The position numbers and the translations under genes were made by a program. DNA of 64,000 bases from Thermothielavioides terrestris NRRL 8126 (taxonomy: Eukaryota > Ascomycota > Sordariomycetes > Sordariales > Chaetomiaceae): assembly GCF_000226115.1 (NCBI RefSeq), contig NC_016462.1:1984001-2048000 (forward strand), given 5' to 3'. How positions within the stretch are numbered: position 1 is the stretch's first letter; every line of letters starts with the position of its first letter. Positions 20,253 through 30,009 of the stretch are shown here, piece by piece. Under the pieces are notes generated by a model. That model was given only the letters and a program-made list of their open reading frames with translations. It was not told the origin of the DNA and did not search any database.

Positions 20253-23200
20253 GCTGTAGTCGCTGCGGGCGGCGAGCGAGCGGCTCGTGGAGCTGCGGCG
20301 CATGCGGGGCAGCGTGGGCGACAGCGCGCCGGGGGTCCTGGGCGTCTGCGCGCTGCCGACGTGGCGGTGGTGCAGGATGTCGTCGAAGTAGTGCTGCATG
20401 CCGGCGCGCGGCGTGCGCGGGGTCTGCGGGAGGCGGCAGTTCACGCTGGAGCGGGGCCGCGCGGGAGGGGGTTAGCGTAATGCACAGTACAGTAGGAATG
20501 AAATGATAGGAGTGAGTAGGGGGGCAAGGGGAGGGGGGCAAGGGGAGGAGGGGGGAATTTTTGGCTCACCCAGTGTCGTGGATCATGCGGGCGATAAGAC
20601 CGGTCCACCCGCACTGGTGCGTCGCGCCTAGCCCGCGGCCCGTGTCGCCGTCGAAGAACTCGTAGAACCACAAGTAGTCGCGCCAGTGGGGGTCGAAGTC
20701 GAGGGTGTCGTTGCCGCCGTTGATGCTCCGGCGGCCGTCGTCGCGGCGGGCGAAGAGATGCTGCAGCCGGTGCTGGATCTCCTCCGAGACGTGGCCCAGA
20801 TGCATGTAGTCGCCCGAGCCCACGGGGCACTCGACCTGCAGGTTCGGCCCGAAGAAGAGGTAGAAGCGCTGCAGCGACTCGACCAGCAGGAAGTTGACAC
20901 ACAACCAAATCGGGCCCCGCCAGTTGCTGTTGCCGCCGAAGAGACCGCTGTCCGAGTCCCCGGGCACGTAGCCCACCTTGAACGTCTGCCCGTTGACTTC
21001 CATGGAGTACGGGTGCTCTTTGTGATACTTAGACAGCGAGCGGATTCCATGAGGGCTGAGGAACTCATCCTCGTCCAGCATGCGCTTGAGAATCTTTATC
21101 AGCCGCTCCTTGTTGACGAGCGACAGGAGGATTCTGTTGCCCTTGCCGCGGGTGCGGATGCTGTGCATCGTCCGCTCGGCGACGTCGCAGCGGTGGGCGA
21201 TGAACCACTCAATGCGCTTCTTGAAGGTTGGAAGCCGGTTGACGAGCTCCGGTTCCAACGTGAGCGTTGCGTAGAGGGGAATCAGCCCGACCAAGGACCG
21301 GACGGGCAGTTGTTGGATCCACGGGCCACCCCACGAAATGGCGTCGTAGTAAAACCCGTCCTGCTCGTTCCAGAGAGACTGCTCGTCCTTCTGGCCCATC
21401 CTGAACGTCATGGCGTCGCTGATCAGGATAAAGTGCTCGAAGAATTTGGTGGCAATATCCTCATAGATCCGGCGGTGTTTCGCAAGCTCCAGAGCAATGT
21501 TGAGCATCGTGAGACAGTAGAAGGCCATCCAGCCCGTGCTGTCGGCCTGCTCCAGGGTGCCGCCGGTGGGTAATGGCTCGGAGCGGTTGAACAAGCCGAT
21601 GTTGTCCAATCCGAGGAACCCGCCCTCAAAGACATTCTTGCCTTCGACGTCCTTCCGGTTCACCCACCACGTAAAATTGAGCAGCAACTTCTGGAACACC
21701 CTCTCGAGGAAATCGAGATCCTGTCTTCCGTAGAGCTTGCGCTCAATCTTGAAGACACGGAACGTCGCCCAGGCGTGGACGGGAGGATTGACATCCCCAA
21801 AGTTCCACTCGTATCTGCCAAAAAATAGTCAGTCGGCGGCTGCATTCCCAGTCCATGACAGCACACGTACGCTGGGAGCTGGCCATTGGGGTGGCAGTAC
21901 CACTCGCGGGTGAAGAGGTCGAGCTGCTTCTTCGCGAATTCCGGGTCGATCATGGCTAGGGTGATGCAGTGAAAGCTGGTATCCCAGGCGGCAAAGAAGG
22001 GGTATTCCCAGGAGTCGGGCATGGACAGGATGTCGTCGCAGTGCAGGTGTTTCCACGCAGCGTTGCGAATGCCCTTTCGGCCTGGAGGGGGTGGCGGCTG
22101 GCTGGGGTCCCCGTTCGCCCACTCGTCCCAAATGAAGAGATAGTGTTGCTTGCACCACATCATGCCTGCGAATGCCTGCCTCTGGATGTTGCGAAGATCG
22201 TCCGCCATTGGCAAGGGGCTGATGTGGTAGTAGAAGTCGTCGGCCTCCTCCCGCTTTCTCTCCATGATCTCGTCGAACTCCTCCTCGTCAAGGTACGTCT
22301 CTGCTTTCCTAGAGAACCGGAAGCGAACCACTACTTCCGTCAGTCCTGCTTTATGAAAAGTACGTAAGCCCACTCGGCTGATGTCATTTCGTACCTGCGC
22401 ACTCGCCCGGATTGACGCCTCCGGCTTCGTTGAAAGTGAACCAAGCGGCAGCTTTGGTGCCAACCTGAGCGGGGTTGACCGCGCCCTTCTCGCGGTTGAC
22501 AATGTAGCGGTGAAAGGCGTCCTTGACGTACGGTGTCACGTTCTTGCCTCCGTAAAGGAGCTCGTAGTTCGTCTCGTTCTCCGTGAAGATCAACTCGGGC
22601 TCGACATCTGCCTTGCTAGGACCGACCCCGGGTGAGGGAGAGAACAGGACATATCGGTCTCCTAGATAGTGATGCTTGGACTTGATCAAGTTCTCGTCAA
22701 AGATACCCATAGAGGGTCTGTGTTCGGCAGGCTCCCGGCCCCAAGACCAGGTGTTGCGGAACCACACGTGGGGGATGATGTGGAGGGGGGCACGCTCAGG
22801 CCCTCTGTTCCAGGCGGTGACGCGGAAGAGGAGCTCGTCGGGGTCATCATCTGCCTTGGCCGTCTCGATGAAGATGTCCCAATAGCGGTCTTCGTCGAAG
22901 ACGCCGGTGTCGAGGATCTGGTACTCCCGGTCCTCCTTTCCTCGCCTCGCATTTTCCTTGAGCAGATCCTCGTAAGGGAACGCCTTTTGCGGGTATTTGT
23001 AGAGGTACTTCATGTATGAGTGCTGTGGGACGTAAGTTTTGAGGTCGTCTCGAGCAGGGCAGCTGTACGGCGCGTCTTACCGTCTGCGGAACCACGTTAG
23101 CACGAGCCTTCTCAAAAGGGTGGCACATCTAGCTTACCGGCGTGTTGTCCAGATGGAAGTGCGCCTCCTTGATGCTCTCGCCGTGGTTCCCCTGCGGGTT

Positions 23201-23702
23201 GGACAAACCGAACAGGCGCTCCTTGAGAAAGGAGCTAACCAGCAGTTAGCCGGCTGATGAAAGTAGGCTCCGAGGGCAAAATTGGCCGTACTCCTTCTCG
23301 TTCCAGAAAGCGAATGCAATGTTCTGATAGCCATGCGTATCGCAGACACCGGCGATGCCGTCCTCACCCCATCTGTATGCGCGAGACCGGGCGTGATCGT
23401 GCGGGAAGTCTAGGGGGCAAGTTGGTGAGCGGTCTACCGTGCGCTACCCCGCGAGCGAGCGTGGAATTAGGCAAACGTACGACTCCAAGCATCGCCGTCG
23501 GCACTGTAGTCCTCACGCACTGCATTGGCACCGTCAGACACAAGATAGTCCCGAGCTTGTCCAAAAGCTGGAACTGACCGGTGGCCCACTGCCTCTCGGA
23601 GACGTAGGGACCCCACTTCTTCCAGTACTTGGTGCGGCGGCGGTCTTCCTGCAGCCGCCTCTCCTCCTCGGTGAGGTACTCGTGACCATCAAAGACGACC
23701 AT
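19956..23702 (-). CDS. GH63-family glycosidase, cytosolic type
   Basis: Glycoside hydrolase family 63 (processing alpha-glucosidase I-like fold), but without signal peptide or membrane anchor, like bacterial and fungal stand-alone members; substrate unknown. Exons: 23702-23579, 23519-23481, 23409-23292, 23234-23138, 23083-23081, 23022-22395, 22345-21871, 21814-20570 and 20445-19956, giving 1072 residues. Family landmarks: [109 protein letters not shown] and the end [20 protein letters not shown] block. The fifth exon is a 3-nt ACG coding Thr127, inferred from the family's NTPTHSYM. The ATG at 23702 is used; an in-frame upstream TTG is discounted. The last exon is an atypical tail of about 160 residues with a Thr10 run and VNGDGD repeats. 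Confidence 0.88.
20221..20250. repeat. (GTC)10 coding microsatellite
   Basis: Ten perfect GTC triplets on the plus strand, read on the minus strand as ACG and coding a Thr10 run in the last exon of the GH63 gene. It is likely to vary in length among strains. Confidence 0.9.
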
Positions 23703-24901
23703 GGCGAGCTTTCGGCTGGGCGTATGGCTTCCCAATCGACGGCGCGGCGTTGGCGAGAAACAAGCGACAGCAGCGGCGGAAAAGGAGAGCTCTCCGGTTC
23801 ACAAAACTGCCTAAGATAAAGGTCTAAAGTGGTACCCAAAATCTGTGGAGGAAGCTCAGTAAGGGACCGGCTTCGGAGGGTCCCAATTGCCTGCTGCGCA
23901 ACAAAAGCAAGAAAGGAGAGACAAGGACGAGCAGAAAGACCGAACATAAACAGTCGGGACGTTGGCAACAGACCTTGAGAAACGTCCCGTCGCAAACGCC
24001 GGCATCGAGAGGGAGGGGGGGAGGGGCCGAATTGGGACGGGAGCTTGTTGGGACACACGGAGGGGCCACGATACAGGCCGCGGCCGCTGACTAGGGGCCT
24101 GTGACGTCAGGACAAGGCACCAACAGAGCAGCGCCCCGCCCCGTCCCGCAGTGCCGGGGCGCAAGACTAGGCGCTGTGAGGCTGCACTGTCGATCGCCGG
24201 AACTCCTGCAGCTTGCCGCTTTTTGGAGCTTGCTTGATTCATGGGAGTTTGCAAGGACTAGGTACTCTGTATAGGTAAGGTAGGTAAGGTATGGCTGTGT
24301 TGGCAGCAAATGATCTCTTCCATACTGCCAGCGTAAGGGTGATGCGAACATAGACTCGGAACTACCTACCTACCTAGGTAGGTAGGCTTCCAATTTAAGG
24401 CCGGGCCCCTGTGAGACACCAGGCCATGATGTGGGCGAAGGTGCCCGCGCCGCATCCAACTCGTGGGTGAGCTTCACGCTTCAAAATCGCTGCAAGGGAA
24501 ATGTACTGTACTGTACCTACCTGTAGACTCCGCAATTGCGCATAGCCGCACCACCAACATTACCTCCCTTGACATACGGGAAGCCGTTCTGGCGAATGGA
24601 GAACTCGAGCGACATGCTGCATGGGCACCGCAGTCGGCAGCGTTTACCGTCTCGAAGGGACTTTGTCAAGCATCTCCGGCGCTCCCTGCTTGCATAGAAG
24701 TCAAGTCAATTGCAATCAGATACACGAAATCGTAAGACCATGCAGACAAGTAAACCAGCACGCACGATCCGCCTCTCCCGGGTATATGATTTACTGCGCC
24801 TATATCGCCATCGCATGCAATCATGACGAGCAGTGCGTCGAGTTTCAGAGTCGCAAAAAAACCCACGAAGACAAACCCCAAGTCGAGTACCATCACTCAA
24901 T
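23703..24901. promoter_or_regulatory. GH63 promoter and 3' flank of the phosphatase gene
   Basis: 1.2 kb between two minus-strand genes. It contains GC-rich blocks near 24070-24160, TAGGTAAGG repeats near 24272-24290 and a perfect 22-bp palindrome at 24365-24386. A CTGTACTGTACC run lies near 24503-24518. No gene is recognised. Confidence 0.45.
24365..24386. repeat. 22-bp perfect palindrome of CCTA/TAGG units
   Basis: The sequence is built of CCTA units followed by their exact reverse complement (TAGG units), centred on CCTAGG between 24375 and 24376. It lies about 660 bp upstream of the GH63 start codon. Related TAGGTA/TACCTA motifs are scattered through other intergenic regions of the window. 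Confidence 0.85.
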
Positions 24902-26845
24902 TTAGAGCTTGGCCTTCACCGCAGGCCTCGCCGGCGCCGTCGCATCCTCGTTCACCACCACGTCGCCCGTCGGCTCCCCCCCGTCTCCGAAAAAGATGAC
25001 CTGCACGGTCAGGTCGTCGCGGTAGCGCCGCGAGAACGGCGCGGGCAGCGTCAGCAGCGCCGACACCTGCTCCTGGTTCTTGCCGCCGAGCGCGTTGCGC
25101 ACCAGGTGCGTGGCCGCGTTGGGGTCCTGCACGACGAAGCCGTCCGACGCGCCGCCCCACTGCCGCACCCCGCGGAACGGCGTCTTCTGCCCGCCGCCGG
25201 CGCCGCCGCCCGGCGTTGGCGCCGCCGCCTCGACCGGCAGCCCCGTCGTGCTCCGCGAGCCGAAGATGCGCCTCCAGACCGAGTTGAACTGCGAGGTGGC
25301 GCCGCCGCCGCTGCTGCTGCCGCTGCTGCGGTTCTGGTGCTCGAGCCACTTGCCTACCAGCCCAATGACCTCTTCGTTGGTCAGCATCTCCCAGAGGCCG
25401 TCGGTCGCGAGGACGACAAAGTCGCCCTTCTCGGGCTCGATCTTGGTCGTGGTGATGACCGGCTCGGCCGTGACGTAGGGAGGGGTCTGGAGAATGGAGG
25501 ACACGGAGCGCGCAAAGAAGTGCTGCTTCAGCTTGTCCGAGATCTCGCGCGTCCACTTGTAGCTAGCGTCTCCGAACGCTCGCGTCGGCTCCAGCCCACC
25601 AAGCACGCGGCCGTGGCGCACCACGTTGGGCTCGTTGGGGTGTAGCTTGCGCAGCCGAGCCGCTTCGTCGGGGTTGCTGCCTGTCTGGTCGACGGAGAGG
25701 GGCGTGGCCGTCCACTTGCCAGATTCTGAGCGGCGGCCCAAGACAGCCCTGGAATCGCCCGTACAGGCAACCCGTAGGAGCTTGGACCGGCTGTCGTAGA
25801 AGGAGAGAAGCGCGCAGGAGCCGGACAGGGCCGGGGCGAGGAGCTCGGCAGCCGCCACCTTGCTGTTCGCCTGTAGAACCTTTTGCACGCTCTTATTGAC
25901 GATCTCATCGTCTAGTTTCAGAAACCCCCTCTTAATCGCCAAGTCGACGGCATCGTGCGACGGCGCCAGCTCGCCGGCCGCCTTGTACGTGTCATTAAGC
26001 TCCCGAGCCACGAAGCTGACCAGGGCTTGACGGAGCTTGGCCGAGGTGGTCCATCCGCTGCGGGAATACCAGACGTCAGCTGCGGTCACGGTGCCATGGT
26101 TCATTGCCTGTCTCGCACGCATGGTGGGGAGAACCTACGAATGCCCGTCAAAGACACCCCAGAACATCCAATCGCTGCTCTCGCTGCCCGGCGACCTCCC
26201 GGGGACCTCGACGATCTTCTCGGCATGGTCATCCTCAATTGGGTCGTTGCTCGGTAGCTGCACCAGGTCATAGCGCACGACGCCCCGGCCGCGGTTGACA
26301 AAGTACGACTGCTCGGACCGGCGGAGCTTCCGGGTCGCCTGCTCGGGCGTGAGCATCTCGATGACGCGCCGTCCGTCGTCGCCCGTCGTCTTGGAGATGG
26401 GGCCCTCGCCGACGAACGTGCCCGTATGCAGCTCGTCAGCGCCGATAACCAATACCGAGCGCGTCGGCGCCGCCGCGTCGGCCGCCGCCGTGCCAGTCGC
26501 CGCCGTCGACCCTGAATACGCCCGTTGGATCAGACTGCTGGTGCTGTTGCCGCTGTACGAGTAGTAGGCGCCGTAGCCGACCAGGGCCGACACCAGCGCG
26601 ACGCTCGCTCGCCGGAGGTACATGGATGCGCGCAACGGTTCGACCGCCAGTGCATGCCCGGCCGCCCCCGGACGGTTGCTGCGGGCCTGTGGGGTCGTGG
26701 ATACGGAGCGGCGGCCGGTCGGGACGGCGCTCCTCGGGCTGGTCGGCAGGCGGCGCAGAGGGATGCCCCGGCGTGTGTTAGAGCGGAGGCCGCGGACGGT
26801 ACATTGGATGCTGGGTCGAAATGCTTGGAGGGCGGCGCGACGCAT
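24902..26845 (-). CDS. Mitochondrial PP2C-family protein phosphatase (Ptc5-like, pyruvate dehydrogenase phosphatase)
   Basis: Mg/Mn-dependent Ser/Thr phosphatase. Exons 26845-26139 and 26057-24902 give 620 residues. The long N-terminus is Arg/Ser-rich (MRRAALQAFRPSIQCTVRGL) and followed by a possible membrane segment (ASVALVSALVGYGAYYSY, about residues 78-95), fitting import into mitochondria. PP2C metal-binding motifs are present: WGVFDGHSGW (split by the intron), CTGDSRAVLG, VLATDGLWEMLTNEEVI and the terminal RDDLTVQVIFFGD. A Ser/Gly/Pro-rich insert lies between the last two motifs. The long N-terminal region with FVNRGRGVVRYDLVQLPSNDPIEDD resembles fungal Ptc5/Ptc7-type phosphatases; assignment to PDH phosphatase is by resemblance and is the less certain part. 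Confidence 0.9.
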
Positions 26846-28219
26846 TGCTGATGAGGAGTACCGCTCGCGTGGCGGATCGAGATGGACCGGTGATCAGAGC
26901 CGCGAAGCGACTTCCGCTTTGAAACGTTCCGTGACAGTGTGGGGCACTAGATGGTCGCACAGTGACTCCACTGCAACGCTCTAATTCCCGTACCTGTCAG
27001 TTAAGGTTCGAGGCTCTCAGAGGTTGAAAGGAAACACAATCTCCAAGGCCGAGCACCGTTATGTAGTTGCTCGAGGCTGCGCTTAATATGTACCGCTGGA
27101 TTTTCGAGGCTTTATGGTGTGGTCCAAGAAAGGCTTGCATGCCGAAAAGGCATGTGAGTCTCGACTTTCCTGTGCGAGCATCTGGTTTGTTGAACTGCGC
27201 TGGGCTGAATAAAACTGCACTTCGTCTCATCTTGTGAGGCATCCACCAAGCGTCAAATAGCGGCCGGAGACAGGCAGCTGCCCTTGCGATCGTTGAATCT
27301 TGACAAAAAGACATTGGCAGGGCATCGACCTCATCTTGGTCTCGGCAGGCTCAAAGCTAACAGCGACATTGCCCCTGTGCAACGAATGATGAATTCCATT
27401 CAGGCTTGCAGATCCGAAAGGCTCTCCCGCTTTACACAGCCATATGCACCAGCATGGGCTTTCCTCCTCCAGCAGCGTTGAGCGTTGAGTCAACGCGGTC
27501 AGTGGTAGTCGCGAATGGATTGAGCGGCTGGGATGATTTCATGTGATCGAGTTGCTGTATCTCAGTATCCAGTTCTATGAAAGAGGTAGGTAGCCGTCAA
27601 TAAATAGATGAAATGGCAATCGGCTAGGCTCTTTCATGTCTGCTCAAAGAATGCTGAGAGCTGCGTTTGCTGGTCTTCCCCACAACGAAGAGAGTCCCAG
27701 TACGGAGTAGCTTGCTGCCAGTCCGTAAGCTTCCACGTGAAAAGAACATCGGCCAAGTGTGCTGGAATGCATCGATGACGTTATCCACACTTCCGGTGAA
27801 CCAGATGAGTGAAAGGAGTGAAGTTGGTGTCAAGGAGCATTCAGCATCTGCACACCGTGATCTGTATAATGGATCTCTACCTACACAGTATTGAAATGGG
27901 AGCTCTGCACGGTGTCCAATTGCCGGAGCTCACGCACCTTCCAGCAGCTCCCCTCAAGTGACCTGGCAACGCTGTGTAACTGGCTTGCGAACCTCAACAT
28001 AAACGCTCGATATACTGATGATGTTGCCTTAAAGTGATTTATTCATATTACGGTGATGTATTAGCATTTCCCCGGTTTGCGAATGCACAAGAATATTTTA
28101 TTTTCTTTTATTTACGCCCGCGTCGATAATTCCTTCAACCCCGCCACACCACGGCGCTGAGCGTGACGCTTCCCGGTTGCCTCAACCTCTGACGCACCCC
28201 TACCATTGGGCTTGCTAAA
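26846..28219. promoter_or_regulatory. Divergent intergenic region
   Basis: 1.37 kb between the phosphatase (minus) and the KPWE protein (plus). The part near 28030-28110 is AT-rich. No ORF with recognisable coding character is seen. Confidence 0.45.
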
Positions 28220-29192
28220 ATGGAGGCAAACGACGCAGGCCGGGACCCGGCGGCCGCCCCGGCACAGAAAACCGGTGATCCGCATGCGGCCTTCAAACAG
28301 TTCGACACGTACCCGTGGACGTTAGATCGGTCGTTCCTTGTAAGTCGGCTCATTCTCACCTGAAGCACGCCGGGGCCTCGGCTGACAGCCGAACAGCAAG
28401 GCCTCATGGCATCCCTTGGCCCCCTACTCGGTAACAAGACCGATGGATTCGCTCGTCAGAAGGCCCTGAGCACCACCCTCCAAGCCCGGATCTGGTGGTA
28501 CAAGTCTCGCTTCAACCGCGACATTGACCGCCTCTCGTACGAGGCCTACTGCCTGGCTAACCCGTCCTTGTGCCCGGACGGTGCCATCTTAACCAGGCTC
28601 GAGGAGATCCAGCAGCGGATGGCCAGCTACAGTAGCGGCGACGGCAGCGCTAGATCTTCGTCCGTCCCGAGCCAGGACGAAGTCTCCATTCCAGCCTGGC
28701 AGCGGAACGCGCCCAAGGTCGACCTCAGCAAGAAGGCCGACGATGGCACCATCCACAGAAACACTGGCGACACCGCGCCCTACCCTGAGGACTTCCAGAA
28801 TCTGGTCGACGCGGTGTTGACGGGCAAGCCGATCCCGGGCATCAAGGAGATCCCAGACAAGGTCGTCCGCCCTCCGGTGAGTTCTCTCTTTCCTTTGCAT
28901 CCTCACCCAACATCCAAAATACCGCTCTCTCCCCATTCTCTCCGAAGTTCTACAAAGCGAAGCGAAGCGAGATGAACGAGTTCAGCTGACCTGCGTGAAC
29001 CAGGGCATCACCCCATTTGGCAAGATGAAAGCGCCCCCCAAGCCGTGGGAAAAGAACCGGCCGCTCAATCCTGACGCGTACGTCAGCATCTTTGGCGACG
29101 TGTTGGACAAGGAGTTCCCGCCCCTTGAGGACGACAAGGCTGTGGCCGACAACAAGCCCGAGGCTGACGACAAGCCCTCGGCCGACGACTAG
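28220..29192 (+). CDS. KPWE-motif peroxin-like protein (Pex39-like)
   Basis: Exons 28220-28339, 28397-28876 and 29004-29192 give 262 residues. The N-terminal region is helical (FKQFDTYPWTLDRSFLQGLM, then TTLQARIWWYKSRFNRDIDR). The C-terminal part carries FQNLVDAVLTGKPIPGIKEI, followed after a junction by GITPFGKMKAPPKPWEKNRP with KPWE at residues 213-216. This arrangement (a 'xGxPIPGI' element plus KPWE) is that of the KPWE domain (Pex14-like KPWE, yeast Pex39/Yjr012c, human C6orf226), a factor reported to assist Pex7/PTS2-dependent peroxisomal import. The end is an acidic repeat (DDKAVADNKPEADDKPSADD) cut by TAG at 29190. The same repeat continues in frame after the stop to TGA at 29295-29297 (see findings). 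The role is by family resemblance; moderate certainty. Confidence 0.85.
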
Positions 29193-29297
29193 CGTGCCGG
29201 TGACGACAAGCCCACGGCTGACGACAAGCCCGCGGATGACCAGCACGCAGCGGCCGACAACTCCACGACGGACACTTCTTCGCCGTCGAAGCAGTGA
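29193..29297 (+). other. In-frame continuation of the acidic repeat beyond the stop
   Basis: Thirty-four sense codons follow the TAG at 29190-29192 in the same frame, before a TGA. They begin RAGDDKPTADDKPADD and end DTSSPSKQ, repeating the DDKP/ADD pattern of the tail upstream of the stop. It could be a relic of a longer tail cut by a nonsense change, a readthrough extension, or a base error in the sequence. Confidence 0.7.
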
Positions 29298-29364
29298 AAA
29301 GCTGCCATTTCTAGCTTTTGTACACACCAACGGTGCAAGAAAGCACCGGCTTGCTCCCAGCTCC

Positions 29365-29505
29365 ATCTTCCCGTCTTCAATTGAAGGAAGACTAATACGA
29401 GAGCACGAGCTGAGTTACCCCGTCTTCCCGTCATGAATTGAAGGAAGACCCGAGTGTACAATAGCTGAGTTACGCCGTTCTTCCCGTCATACATTGAAGG
29501 AAGAT
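29365..29505. repeat. Three tandem copies of a hairpin-forming repeat (period 56-57 bp)
   Basis: Three 28-nt inverted-repeat cores lie at 29365-29392, 29422-29449 and 29478-29505. Each has TCTTCCCGTC on the left and TTGAAGGAAGA on the right, so TCTTCC can pair with GGAAGA around a loop. The flanks are also repeated (GCTGAGTTAC before copies 2 and 3). The array lies in the 3' flank of the KPWE gene. Confidence 0.88.
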
Positions 29506-29538
29506 CAGAGCGCACAGCAAGGCGCCCATTGAGGGCAT

Positions 29539-29598
29539 GTATTTGGGCAGGCGTTTGGGCAGTCGTTTGGGCAGGCGTTTGGGCAGGTATTTGGGCGG
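29539..29598. repeat. Five tandem 12-bp repeats, ATTTGGGCAGGC type
   Basis: Five consecutive 12-nt units share TTTGGGC(A/G)G with variation only in the first three bases and last units. Because 12 is a multiple of three, the array is open in several frames (Pro-Ala-Gln-Thr repeats on the minus strand), but no start, splice or conserved context supports coding. Confidence 0.85.
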
Positions 29599-30009
29599 GC
29601 GGTTTCATCAAAGCAGTCTAGGCCTTGACTTCGTAATAATTCAACTGGAAGTCGATCGCCATGGTAGTGCACTAACTCGGTGACTACTGCTCATCTTGCA
29701 GCAAAACAGTTGTGTCCAGAGACGACCCAGGTGAACCGAACTGAACCGAACCGTACACCAGGAATGCAGGGCATCTAAGCACCCATGGGCAGCACCAACA
29801 GGGCAGGGCGGCTAGGTCCGCGGCACAGGACGGCGTGAGTTATGAACAGGTTGGTAGGTAGGTAGGTACGGTAGTGTGTCTAACTGCCCTTCTTACAACA
29901 CCATCAACAACCGACGGCCACCACCCGCAACAACAACAGCACAACACAAAGGAAAAACCACCTGTATATCTCTCCTTTCTTTCATATTTTCTTTTTCTTT
30001 TTTCTCTAA
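29599..30009. other. Intergenic, convergent 3' ends
   Basis: 3' flank of the complex I gene. It holds a GGTA tandem run at about 29853-29868 and pyrimidine-rich sequence near 29970-30008. No gene is seen. Confidence 0.4.

Noticed and set aside
19950..20445. Serine/threonine repeat-rich tail as a separate gene
   Set aside because: It lacks its own ATG and joins in frame to the GH63 exon through a GT..AG intron.
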